Source of the DNA: Blastobasis lacticolella
Lineage: Eukaryota; Arthropoda; Insecta; Lepidoptera; Blastobasidae
Direction of reading: 5' to 3'
Assembly (NCBI GenBank): GCA_905147135.1
Contig: LR990052.1
Coordinates: 16,988,200 to 17,052,199 of the forward strand
DNA: 64,000 nt
Positions 1 through 13,200 of this stretch are shown here, piece after piece (within the stretch, counting starts at the first letter, position 1; each line of letters opens with the position of its first letter). The notes below the pieces were generated by a model. It was not told the origin of the DNA and did no database searches. It saw only the letters and a list, made by a program, of their open reading frames with translations. The translations under genes and the position numbers were made by a program.

Positions 1-1790
1 GCTGGTACTATTCGAATGTTTCCCAAACGAAGTATTTTTTATGGACTATGCCACGAGATCGATCAAGATTGGTGTATTAGAGGCGGGCAACGGGTGTGAT
101 ATTGCTGATATCCACTTGTAACTGTTGACCGACCACTTTTCATTTCATCATGTGACGCGCTTACTTGTTGTTTGTCTGCCCATGAATATTAAAAAAATTA
201 TGGGTTGCAATATTTCCCGTTTTAATTATAAATTTATGACGGAAACTATCCAAGTTTAAAGCATAATCCATGTTATTTAACTGACGATGTCGTTATAAAC
301 GTGCTGTTGATGTAGTCGATCGTAATTGCGTTCACTTTTACTGACTTTCTACCCATATCGAATCGATAGTTACATGTTTTGATGATAGACAAGTGATGCT
401 AATAGGTAGCCTTATCTAAAACGTGACATCATGCGGAATAAAGTTAAATACAATAACAAATTTTTCATTAGGTGCGTGCCCCCTTTTGCTAGTTTGCTTC
501 GCTCTGCAAGAAAACACATAGGCACCTACTACGTCGTTGTCTAAGCTCTTAGCCTAGACCAAAAATTTTGACTCGAGTATGATAAACAAAGTAACAGAGC
601 CATTTTGCAAAAATATTTTACACCTCCTTACTTGATTATGTTCTACATTTCCACATCCACTCAATACATAGGTACCACTAGGTAGGTACTTGGAGGAAGG
701 AAGGAGGAAAAATTATTGCCTATACAATATATGTACATCAAAAATGTAAAAGGCATCAATGTAACGCTTGGATGACTTCCAAACGGATTCATATATTTCG
801 TATGTCTTGAAAATAGACGTATCTAGCTACATTATTTAAGCAAAACTTGTCTTAATACGATCGCGATCGTCGGCACCGCCCCTCAATTTGGCACTACGTA
901 CATGTGCATTTGATTGCTTGCAACTAAAATCTGTAACTACAAGATTTCACTTCATCATTTCTCATTTACATCCACTCGACAGTCTCGTTTATCATATCGA
1001 ACTAGTCACAAATTATCTCAGATATCTATCTCATGATGGTTACTGTCAATTCTTGTTTTCTACTGCCATTACGGTCTATTTCTGCGACCGCAGGTTTATC
1101 ACCATGATGACCACACGTGTTCTTGACACGGTTATGTCCATATAACGAGAAAAATCCAATTTCATGTGCAGTTATCGTTATTATACCATCCCGTTTTACG
1201 TCGTGTTGTTTTCGCAATGTAGAGTGTGACAGTATTCAATTTACTGTTCTTATATACTGTGCCTTCGTACATCTACTTATCATCATCATACCTGACTTTT
1301 TTCGTTTTTATAGACATAGACATATCATCTGCTTTGGCGAAGTTAATACTTTGCAAGGCTTTATTGTAGCTATAATGTTCACTTAAGGTTTGCGTCACGT
1401 TTTTATTGGATACTTCTTTCTTCATTCTGTTGCTGTCTGCAATATAAATAGCAGATTTAAAACTTTTTGTTAGATTTAGGTACTAGAAATTGCTACATCG
1501 TTTGCAAAATAATAATGAAAATTGCTAATATGTTTTATAGATAACCTATTTCTTATAGATTGCCTACCACGTGTTTCTTTTTTTTTACCCCCGGCGAAAA
1601 ACGAAGGGTGTTATAAGTATGACGTGAGTGGACGTCACGTGGCTGTAGTTTAGAAAATATTTGAGCTTAAGTAAACTTGATCCGTTGTTATCCGACTTTT
1701 TCTTACAGTCAGGTTATTACTTTATTATAAAGACAAGACATTATAACCCCATCAAACGCAGCCTTGCCAAGAAACGGCCTTTGTTGCTCA

Positions 1791-1941
1791 GTACAAAGGC
1801 TCGCGCGGAAAACCAAACTATGCTTGTCTCTAACTAACACCAACCAGCCGACAGAGGCCAGAATACGAGTACAAAGGCTCGCGCGGAAAATCCAAACTAT
1901 GCTTGTCTCTAAACTAACAGCCAGCCAGAGGCCAGAATAGC
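1791..1941 (+). repeat. Tandem duplication, unit about 75 bp
   Basis: Two adjacent copies start with GTACAAAGGCTCGCGCGGAA (1791 and 1869) and both end in AGAGGCCAGAATA. They differ by a few substitutions and indels. Confidence 0.9.
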
Positions 1942-2162
1942 TTGCGACACTGCATGACTGTCTACCGCGATCGCCGTCAAAGGCGAGGCATTACCCCACG
2001 TCGGCCGTGCAGGTGTGTTCACCGGTCGTGCTCACCAGTTATGTAACCACTGCAGGGTATAGTAATAGAAGTATGCGGGAAAATATTTGAGTTTATTTTA
2101 GTTCTTTTTCGAGACTATTTTTCCAAGTGTAACCATACATCAGATCCATCTTGTAAAGTTTA

Positions 2163-2300
2163 TCTGGTCACTCAGGGTCATGGAGGTCAGATGGCAGGCG
2201 CTCCACTGTAATTACCTGATCTGGATCCAAATCCTGGATCATGATAAAGGCGGACCTAGGCACTCGCGCGCTTCACAACCGGGACATTAACGCCAAGACT
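2163..2300 (+). mobile_element. SINE family A fragment (3' part)
   Basis: The sequence matches the body and end of the tRNA-derived SINE at 32113 (GCTCCACTGTAATTACCTGAT, CCTGGATCATG, CACAACCGGGACATTAACGC). Confidence 0.8.
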
Positions 2301-3814
2301 ACCTACTTGTAAAGTCTATGTTTTAAATAGCACCTTAGATTTTTCATTTAAGTAGTATCACATTTAGTAATAGTAGTATTACATATGTCATGGACGACGA
2401 TGGCCACTTTCCATCAGGTAGACCGCCCATCCGTGTGCCGGTAATAAAAAAATGTAATACGACACATAAAAACCTGAAATTATGAAAAGGTATTATTTTT
2501 ACGATCTCTTAGACTTTGTTACGTAAATTTAGTATCGGTACTCTCTCGCCAATATTGCGTCGAATAAAAAAAACTATAGCCGTCTGGCATCGTTTCGTTT
2601 CTGACAGGACTCTTCAAGGGGGCGCCTTGACATTTCGCATCCGCTATTGCATCGAGACTCGGCAATCGATTCAATTGCACGCTTGCTTGCGGAATGCCGA
2701 CAATTGCTGCGTTTGCGCCGGGCGCTAACACAATTAGTATTTGCTGTCTTCTAATAGAAGTGGAGTGAAACATTTTAATTTATTTAATGGCTCGTTTTAT
2801 GGGAGCACAAACAAGCCATTGAGGTTGAGGTCGCTCGTGATTCTGCGCCTGTGTCTTTAAGGCTCTCTCAAACAGGCGATAATATCGAGTGCGTTATTGC
2901 GATAATGTGTTCGGCGTCCTTTCCACACAGCCGCGTTATTAAAGTCCTTTAGTACAATTACGCCATTTAGGATGTATCTCGTGATCTCTCAAATTTTCAC
3001 GATTTCTATTTCTTAGTTATTATCGCAGCAATGTGTAAGATCCCATGCTTCCTAAATCCTAATACAAAGTGTTCTGAACAAAAATTGCGATGACATATGC
3101 TATATTATCGTACGAAATAATCGCATCTGTGTGAGAGCGCCTTTATTTGGCCATACCGTGGTCATATTTCACCGTGTTGTTAAATTTCGTGGAAGTTACG
3201 GAATGTTGTAGCATTTAGTATCCAATTTAAGTGCCTTGTTAATGTCAATAACTAAAACCACTTGTAGAGAGGGCCTTGCGTAGTTATTTCTACCCTAAAA
3301 CAAACACCAAGCGTCATTTTTGGAGTCTTCTGCCTTTAAAGCCCAGTGATGGGTAGATATAGATATCCGATGGAAAGTAATCGTGACACGAATTAAAGCG
3401 ATTGACTAAAAAATCGGTTCTTTTGTTGCCTGACTTTTGAAAGAACTCTTTTCAACTTACAAGCTGAAAAGAGTTTACGAGAGAGACTTAAGAGAATTTA
3501 CAAAAATACGGTACACCGGATTTTTGTAAACAAAATGTCATACCTATACTGAAAGGAGGACTTAGGCCTTTCAAATGTCATTCATAATCTCAATCAAAAT
3601 AAATTTGCTACCTACCTAGACTGAGTTATTTTACCAAAAGTTTGGCAACAAACCTATAGTCGATTTTTCGATTCTTCTGTTAAGCCAGGAAACAATAGCC
3701 ACACGTGGACTCTGTTTATTATTATTTTAATTAATGTGTCCTAGTCCTTTGTCGCTGCAGCACTCTCCAATTTGCTCTATCCGCCTTGACTCATGTGCGT
3801 TACTTTTTTTATGT

Positions 3815-4052
3815 AATTCGGCACACATAAAAGCATGCAGGCCACCTGATGGAAAGTGGTCCCTGCCACCTATGGACATCAGCGACACCAGGGACGCTAC
3901 CAATGCGTTGCGCGCCACTAAGGAGACCTTTAATATACCACTTCAACGATCTCATGTCATAGTCCAAAGCAAACACTGTGGCTGGGAGCTCATTCCACAT
4001 CCAAATCTTACGAGCGAGAAACGTTATTTCAAATCTTCGAGCGGACACCACT
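3815..4052 (+). mobile_element. Interspersed repeat family B copy
   Basis: The copy includes GGCCACCTGATGGAAAGTGG, ATGGACATCAGCGACACCAG and CACTGTGGCTGGGAGCTCAT, shared with copies at 30535 and 32462. It ends about 80 bp before Exn exon a. The family appears non-autonomous. Confidence 0.85.
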
Positions 4053-4131
4053 AGAGGGAACCGCTATTTGACGGAACTCGAAAATCGGTATACATTTGAC
4101 AAACCAACTAAATCCTGACCTCCCATTGCAG

Positions 4132-4253
4132 AGTGCGACAGCAGCGACTCCGGCCACGTATACGAGTCGCTGGAGCCTGCGCCCGCGCAGCGCGCGCCCG
4201 CCATCGACGACTACGACTCCTTCGACAGCGACACCGACTCTGACGATGATAAG
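4132..4253 (+). CDS. Exn: Exn exon a: acidic N-terminal segment
   Basis: The exon sits between a TTGCAG acceptor and a GTAAGG donor. It encodes an acidic Ser/Asp-rich stretch with a tyrosine motif (GHVYESLEP) and ends SDTDSDDDK. It enters in phase 1 and leaves in phase 0. The reading frame joins exactly to the next exon. No domain is recognised. Confidence 0.75.
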
Positions 4254-7200
4254 GTAAGGCTGAGCTTGCTGAGTTGCCTCGAATTTGTTTTATACGTTTA
4301 CTAGACAGCTTTTACGGTGAGGGAAAACATGGTGATGAGACCTGCACATTCAGGCGACTGAATGTGTAATCATGATCCTATCTGGTCAGATTCCCCTTGT
4401 AGCAGGGTCACGGGGGTCAGATGGCAGTTGCTCCACTGTAATTACCTGATCTGCCAAATCCTGGATCATGGTCGAGGCGGACCCCGGGCCCTCGTACGCG
4501 AAAGCACAACCGGGACATTAACGCCAAGATGATAATAAGCAAACGATGATACGGCTGAAGGATGCCTCCTATCCAGAAATAGCAAATTCTAGAACAAAAT
4601 AAAACCAAGTGAAAGCATAAGTTAAATTAGCGAACATACTTATGTAGTGTAGGTAATAGGTATAGGTGAGTAATCGCATCTCTTATCAGCATATCAAAAC
4701 ACGATAAAAGAGATATCACAAACGTATGGAATAAACATTTCAGTATAGCAGTGTCTGTGTACTGAACAAGAAGTTGTATGTAGTATGTTTTGTTCCAAAA
4801 TAAACGGTATTGTTGTGCGTAGATAGCTTCTTGTTTGTCGATATTTAGATTTATTTAAAAAGCTTGGACATGACAACGATATACTAGGTAAGTAGGTATA
4901 TTCCAGTGTTACATGGTCAGTTTTAATTGTAAAAAACTTATTGACTAAATATAATACCTATTTGTTATGTTTTTACTTTTTTTCAATGGTTAAGGGGATT
5001 TCCTTTGACTCAACAATGTAAAATTTAATTTCGATGGCGTTGTCTTCATTTTAAAACCACTTTCGTCGAGATGATTGTTAGCTTTGGTTCAGTAGTTTGA
5101 GAAATATTGAGTAGGCACCTTATTATGTGTAGAGTTTATGAGGTGTTTTCCGACATCTGTCGGAATAAGATTGATGATTTGATTTGTCCAGGGGATTTCC
5201 CTCAAGTAAATTTAACATTTTGACTAATACGGATGGATACCATGTCATGTCCACAACCCGTCTGTAGTAGTAGTCCCGTAAGCGGTAGGAGGCAGCGACA
5301 CTGGTCTAGTAGCAGCGTGCTTACGACACCAATAACCAAGGTTAAGCAACGTTCGCCGATGCCGGTAACTGGATGGGCAACGAGCTCGCCACTTGTTAGG
5401 TGTGCCGCCTTACGTCGTTAGCGAAACGCGGTTCACTAATTAGGTATAGCTAATTGCATAATTCTTTATATATTTTTAATAATTTTTAATACATATTTTT
5501 AAACTTTAGTATTACTAATATAAATCCATTTTCTGCCGCATCGTCACTTACCACCAGACAGGGTGGTCAAATGCCTGGCTAGTTCTTTACCACCACATGT
5601 TTTGTTTTGTTAATGATATCCACTAAGACCCCCTGAGAGATGCCAGGTTATATTAGACGAATGTTATCTACCGGTTGACTTCCGGTTGATTTTGGAACTG
5701 TAGCCGTATTCACAATGATTCGAAACCGTTTCCGAACGATTCGACACGAAATTCGTAAGCGGCGAATCCGTGTCGATCGATTCGAAAACTGTTATTCAGA
5801 ATCCCGATAGATTCCACGGAAACTCTACTCTCTATAACATATGAAAATTTCATCAAAATTCACTAAAACCACATTATCCGAATACGATTTCCGAGCCATT
5901 GTGAATACGGCTACTGAAATCCTTATCCGAAATGTAAATCCCCAGACCGCTGCGCCCGCGCTGCCGTCCGCGCGGCTGCCGACGCCGCCGAGCCAGCACA
6001 CGCTCACCAAGATCGCGAGCGCCGCGCAGCGCACCATGCGACAGATCAAGCGGAACCTCACCAAGAGATACTCCGGTATGTTGGGTTTTGTGGTAACGTT
6101 TCAGATACAAAAAAATATGTATATATTTTCTTTATATTTATTTCCAACATAACAGTATGTATTACTGTCATGTTGGAAATTATTATAATACGTATTATAA
6201 AATTTTTAAAGACTCAAACTACGCAGCAGTTTTACGACAGATATATACCTACTCGGGTAAAAAAGGTAATTAATTGTAATAAGATTATTTGTCCTATTTT
6301 ACCCAGATGTTGTAAATTTTTTGTGTTAACGTGCAGGCAATGAGTGATTTGCATTCTTATGAGATTTATTTTTATTATGAATAAATGATTTTATGTTATG
6401 TATTTTTGTTGCAAAGACTTATTACGTTTTGATCCATTAAAAAAAAAAACGCTTCCGATACCGGGAATCGAACCCGAGCCTCCTGGGTGAGAGCCAGGTA
6501 TCCTAGCCACTAGACCATATCGGATGTTGCTAACTCGATCGAAAATCGCCAACGGTCTCGACACAATGATACTGACCTAAAAACAAAAAAAAACTTAATT
6601 CCGATACCGGGAATCGAACCCGAGCCTCCTGGGTGAGAGCCAGGTATCCTAGCCACTAGACCATATCGGATGTTGCTCTCTCCCGCGAAAATCGGCAACT
6701 GTCTCGACGAATGCCACTGACCTACTTTTATTTTTATCCGCAGTCGCCATGGACGGGAAATCGTTTACGAAGACGTTTACTTCGCCGACCGGTAACAGCG
6801 CGAACACTTACGACGTGCCAAAGAAGAAATCGCCGATCTATGCGAACAGTAAGCCCGAGATCCAGCACGTCTACAGCAACATCTCGTTCCCTGACTCCAA
6901 GCCCTTACTTAAGACTGAATACCCCGTGATAAAAATTAACGGGTCCTTCAAGGAGGAGCTGAAGACTGTTATTGGGGAGAAGAGGCTTAGCAATGGGGAC
7001 ATGCCCCCTCCGTTGCCGGAGAAAACGCCTCTGGAGAAGCCGATGACACCAACAAGTGAGACCAGCAAGAAAGACAACGGGACATTATCCAGGAAAACGT
7101 ATTTCTCATTCAAGTCTCGGTTCAGACGGACGACGTCTCTAGCAGTGGATATGAACTCGGATGTGCCCAGCGCCTTGAAGATAACCAACTCGACATTCTA

Positions 7201-10200
7201 CTTGACTGACTCCATGGATGGGGATTCCGGATTCAGCAATTGGTGAGTCATGTTTGAAGGAAGGAAATGTTTGAATCTACCTAACCTACTTTATCTTTGT
7301 AAGAATTTGTAAATCTTATTCGGATATGGCGTCATGATCGAGCTTTTTATGATTTAATTGTCAACAACATATAATCACCCCACTTTTGAAGCAGAGGCCT
7401 TCTGTTCTTCCAGTGCGTTGAAATGTTGCGTGACGTCACGCCTAAGGTGAAATTTTACTCAGAAGTGACGTCACAAGCCCACACTCCGAAACTTTGATAC
7501 GCTTTATCTTAGTCATTTTTTATTGATTTGGTAAATAAAAAAATACTTGACTAGTATTTTTTTTTATCTATACGGCGGACAATTTTATTTTAATTTTTTT
7601 GAGCTATCGTCATTGTCCGCCACTACAGGGCAAAGGCCTCTCTCCCATTTTTTTACTTAGACCTATTTCCACAGACTAGTAAGAATTTAAAAAGGTTGAC
7701 CCAGTCATCATCCCCATTCCTACCTACCTTTTTAATGCTTATATCTCGTTCCCCACCCCCAGCAGCGACAACGGCCAGCCAGGCAGCACGGAGACGCTCT
7801 CCCCCATGGCGCCAGCGCGCCGCCGCGAGGGTAGGCTCCGGAGCAACTGGGCGGAGTCGGCGCCCTGCTTGGCCTTGGAGCGGCCCGCCGTGCCGCCGCC
7901 GCCGCCGCCCGCGCCGCACTCGCCCACCGATCTTAGCGCTGTCAATGAAGGTAGGCGGGAGGAGTAGAGGGGTCTAGGGTAGCTGGTTAGGTTGTCATTT
8001 GGCGCTGTCAATGTAGGTAGACGAGAGGTAGGGGGTAGGGGGGTAGCTGGTTAGGTTATGCGCTTATTATTTGGTTCAATTTAGTCGTCTAATTTGTGTA
8101 GCAAAAAGCGTGAGAGCAAATCAAAGTGGAATTTATTGCTCATAGAATAAGGTCCAATTTTGTATCACTTACGTCCAGTTTCTAAAACGCTTGTCAATGT
8201 TAATCATTGATTAAAACTCGTTCCGTCGTTGCCTACAAGTCGCCATAGATAAGGATGGCGAATTTTAATTGACGATTTACAACAGATTAACGTACGAGAA
8301 GCTGGCCGTTTCCCCGCTTTCCAAAAGGCGTGATACAAAATTGAACCTTGTTCTATGAGCCATACATTCCACTTTGCTTTGTACTCACGCTTTTTGCTTC
8401 TGAATTTAGCCAAATGTATTAAGCGCATTAGCTGAATAGGTTAGCATGCTTAGGAGGACTGAGGATCGAGTAATTGTCTAGGCTAGCTTATTAGGTTAGG
8501 TTAGGGCGAAAATTTGATTACTAGTAGCGCGTTGCGATGACTATAAACTGAATGTGGCGTATAGAGAAACTAATGGAGAAAAGACAACTGACGCCCTCAT
8601 TTTAAATCCATTATATATCGTTCTTTAAAAAAATCTATATTTTGATTGGCTTATGAGTTGAGAAACCCATGATTATTTATATCGGTTATTTATTAGTCCA
8701 ACACCAAAGCGCAATTCGGAAATACATCTGTCCTTGACACAATATGTAGATTGTTATCAACAATTAGACTCCACAATCACAGTGTAGTATAGATATATAA
8801 CCAGTGAAATACAGGGTGTAATCTAATACTAATATTCCGTAAATATAAGAAAATCTAAAAGTTTTCAATCTAATCCATTGTAATCGTCAAATGGGATAGT
8901 GATAGGAATAGGTCCATCGACAAATATACATTGTCACTTTCGAGTTTCTCATCACGATTTTAATTTTTTACCTCGATATCTCGGAAGCGGTTGCACGCTC
9001 CATAGTCACGAGGAGACTGGTGGCGCTGTGTGAAAATCGAGGTAAAAGTTAGAATAATCAAAAACGTGGCGCCAAACGTACCTGACAAAACTAAGTGAAA
9101 ACATTCTATGATATTGGGAATTGCTCTTTGAATGAGGTCAATTTTTTGTATCAGCCAAGCGACGCGTAAAATATGTAATATTATGCATAAATTGCGAAGT
9201 AATTGATCGACACCACAGGTGACCGAAGAGCTGGCAGCTACCCCGCACAAAGAATAAGGATTGCTATTCAGAGAGGTAATGCTGCCAGCATCTTGGGTAC
9301 GCTTCCACACGGCCCAATTTTTTTATATATTTTAAATTAGTTAAATTCTTTTCCTTTTTATTTTTATGTTAGTGCATAAATTAACCTTATTCTATGCAGT
9401 CAAATTTATCTTGCTCTCTGAATGAGTTAGGGTTCTACATCAAGGATGGTTAATCGACGCTTTAAAATCTATTCAGTCCTTTGATAGTCCAATAGTCGAA
9501 ACCGCTCACAACCGTATGTTGTCTTTGAGAGCGCATCCGAGGTTCTGTACCGTAGCGCCCCACGCGCATTTCTTTATTTGTCTATGAGTAATAAATGTCT
9601 TTATTCTTTGTAATTGTTCGCGGCTGCGTGGTCCCTCCAATATCCGAAGGTTCATACTACCTTAACACATCCACAACCACAATATAACACAATCAATAAC
9701 CTCAAACGCATAAGCGGCCTCCGGTCATATCCATTCGTCGTAAGTAAAATTACAGCTTGGTTCACACACGACGCAAATTCAATCCCATATGAAGGTAGAT
9801 TGCGGCACCTAAATTACGCTCGTGTGGCGTCAGCCTTAACGTATAGTACCTACAATTTCCACCAAACGGCGCGCGCATCGCATCGTTCGATCGAAACGGA
9901 TTTTACAATCTTTAAACGAAATTAAATCTTATACACAGTATTTATAGTCATAAGTCATTTATCGTATTTATAATGTGTATCATCATAATCAAGCCCGTAG
10001 GAGTCCACTGCAGGACTTAGTCCACTGAGTCCACCCCACGAAAGGGGAGGCTTGGCAGGCGGGTTAGAGATCGCAGTGTTTAAATATAACAATGGAAAAT
10101 GCTGCTGCCCATTTTCTAGACTACGGAGACTCTTGATCTTATGCCTCGAAAATATTAGTCGCCTTGTACGACACCCATGAGTGTAAGGGGTTGGTGGTAT

Positions 10201-13200
10201 TCTACTCTGCCGGACACCACACCACACGGTGTATATTACGCAGCAACTTGACTATAGGCGTGCCCTTTGGTGGAAATTGTACTTTAGGGTGTCTTTAGTG
10301 TTAAAATTTGGAATATTTTTTTATAGTTTTAAAATCATATTGATTTAGTGTAGTGACACTTATTAGATAACGTACATACTTTTAATATCCGTTCAAAGGT
10401 AGGTATTTAATATCTCTCATATTTACGGAATCATTGCCTGGGTACACTTGTGGATTACAGCCTGTATGTAAAGGTTAAGCAAAATACCAATATTACATTA
10501 TCTTTAACAGGAAGGAAATGAGATAGCTCGCTGAGATAAATATGTCATGGATAATTCGATTTGCCGATTAAAATATTATCGAATGTGAAATATAACATTG
10601 GCTGCTTTTATTGCTTTCTAAAGCTAATCTATGCCTACATAATCTAAATTCTATCGTGTTGTGTTCTGTCGTGCATTTTCGTTGAACTAAATAACAATTT
10701 ACGATAGTGTGACATAAAATTACGCTACTTAAAACAAACCGGCCATGACGTCTGCCAAGTACTAACTACAGCTAAGTGCAGTCAGCTGCAAAGAAAGAGA
10801 ACTCAAAGAGCTTTCACTGCAACTGACCGTCGTATAGTTGTTAAACTTGACGCATCTGCTAATTTTTGTAATGTCAAAAGTTGGCTTTTGTTATGTATAT
10901 AATAAAGGTAATCACTGATGTAACTAAATGTTTGCAAGAAGGAAGCCACCGAAATTATATGCATGAGGCATTTCATCTTTGTCCTCACAGTGACAAAGCA
11001 CCTGCGGTTTTGCATTTTTGTTGCCTGCAACCTAAATGTATGAATTGTAGATGTTACATGCGACAGTTACCACTTACCAGCAGGTGGGCTGTCTGTCACT
11101 GAATAGCATAAAAAAATATCATTAGCAGCATAAAAACAAATTAACGATTTCGGAAAGAGAGTGCTCTTCCTCTCTGCTCTCCGAAATTATAGTACCCTCT
11201 TTAAGTGTCGACAGACTATATTAGTAGCGTACCCTCAGTACGAAAGGGCGAAGCACATTACACCGACGACGACGACAAGCGTAATGGAGGCGACCCAATA
11301 CACTAAAGACTGATCAAAAAAGAAATAAAGATGGCGCGCTGTCAACAGTCACTGTTGATTGCAGGGTTTTTTTTTTTTGCCCAACGCAAAGGAAATGGGC
11401 ACCCTCCGGTATAGCGGTTGGGAGGGAGGAGGTGAAATCTCATGAGTATCCCAGCCGGCCGTCCGGACTGGTTATGCACGACTCGCCAAAAAAACCTAGG
11501 CGCATACGTACTAAACACCCCCTGGAAGCACCTGTAGCCATAAGGGCCTTTCAGGTTTCTGAAAAACTGAAAGAGGTGAATGAGGACGGTTTCGTAAACA
11601 TGTGTGCATGGCTCAGTTTGGTTGTCTATCGGCCTAAGCGGCTAGAGTTTTGGGTGTCAATGTGTGCATGTGACCATGAATGTACAAAGTAGAGCATGGC
11701 GTAGTTTTGCGGCGTCAGTATGTTCGCAGGATTCTGTCTTAATTTCTTATTAGTCTGAGACTGACAAAAGATTTAAAAATCTATTTAGCCAGTCGTATGT
11801 ACATATAACGTATGAAAATAATACAATAATATGATCGTAGGCAGCCGTAGGCTTTCTACTCAGTATTGAAAAAGGTTTTTAAACCGGATGAGTAGTCTTG
11901 TTTGTTATTTTTGGGAGCTATTTTGTGTGTGTAAACTACAGATGTAAACAAACAATAATCACTCCGTAAAAACAAACAAATACTTAAGCGTTTTGACAGT
12001 CTGAAATTAGACTTGATCTTATCTTTACTTCTTACTAGCTTTTTTAACCTCATCTGTCCTTTGTCAGTTCCTAATCAAATCTTGCAAGTTAAATTTGACC
12101 CACTTCCCGGTTTTTTGTTGAGCTGAAATAAAAAAAAGTATTGAGTTTTTTAGAAACAACAGCTAACTAAACCTAAAATTAAATTAAACTACAGCCTTAA
12201 AGTAATACCTATATCTACATCCAGGGTGATTTCAAATTGCTGATACCAAGGGTACCGTATGCATGTACAAGGAAATAAATACATGACCTGCCTGGCAGAG
12301 ACCACTTTCTTGCATCATTAGCTTCTGACAAACCTCTGTCGCTTCTTCCACGTGCATCAACCTTTTCATACACGCTCGTCGATTTAGTGTACTCTTGACC
12401 TTCCCTTTTTAAATATCATCTACTTATATACCTCGCCAGTCGTATAGTATCCTTAGTATGAGATTTGAATTACATGTAATTTAGAAAATTGTGTATGGTA
12501 TTATGCACTTATTATAAATAAAATTAGTGATTAGATGAAACGGTGGTTTTAATTAGTATAGCATTGTCAGACTTAAATCGACTATCAGTATCCACTTTTG
12601 GCACATTTTCCAAAATTGGATAATGCGACTTTGTTCCTCTTTTTTAAGTTCCTAACTCATCTTTCGTACAACAATTCATACATCTAAAATATTGATTAGT
12701 ATTATGTCATTCAATTGTATCAATTTTATTGAGGGCGCCACTTGCCACATAACAAGCCTAAAAACATATATTAAGTAATAAAAACTAGTTAAATTTCGTA
12801 AATTTTTCTAGGAGTAACTGCGATAAGTGTAGATACTGAATATTTATTATTCTTTCAGTAGCTGCAGTTAATCTCTGTCGGCGTACTGTATGATTACCAG
12901 CCAAACGAATTTATCTAATTAGTAAAAGAAAAATATTTCGTAGCTTTTTCTAGGAGTAATTGCGATAAGTATATGTACTTATTATTTACTTATTATCCTG
13001 TCAGTAGCTGCAGTTGACGTCTGTCGGCGTACTGTGTCATTAATTATATATCGAGAAATCGATATACGCCGATATAAAGAATATTCGTTCGAAGACAGCG
13101 CTAATCGGAGGTCAGTGCCCGCACCGCTGCGAATAACTATCTCGACGGAAAACAAACCAACTATTTGTCCAATTAACGATTAAGGATTGGCCAAACCAAA

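Larger units (their letters stand above)
1..4131. other. Upstream intron or 5' flank of Exn; no gene seen
   Basis: AT-rich sequence with no convincing exon. It holds a 75-bp tandem duplication (1791-1941), a SINE fragment (2163-2300), a GC-richer stretch of unknown nature at 2580-2760, and a family B repeat at 3815-4052. Because the Exn exon at 4132 starts in phase 1, this stretch is probably intron. Confidence 0.5.

Noticed and set aside
9614..9925. 103-codon open frame in an Exn intron
   Set aside because: No recognised motifs, no supporting codon pattern, and the segment looks like old repeat DNA.
11432..11692. 86-codon open frame with some basic residues
   Set aside because: It may be a transposon remnant, but no known domain or neighbouring coding fragment supports it.
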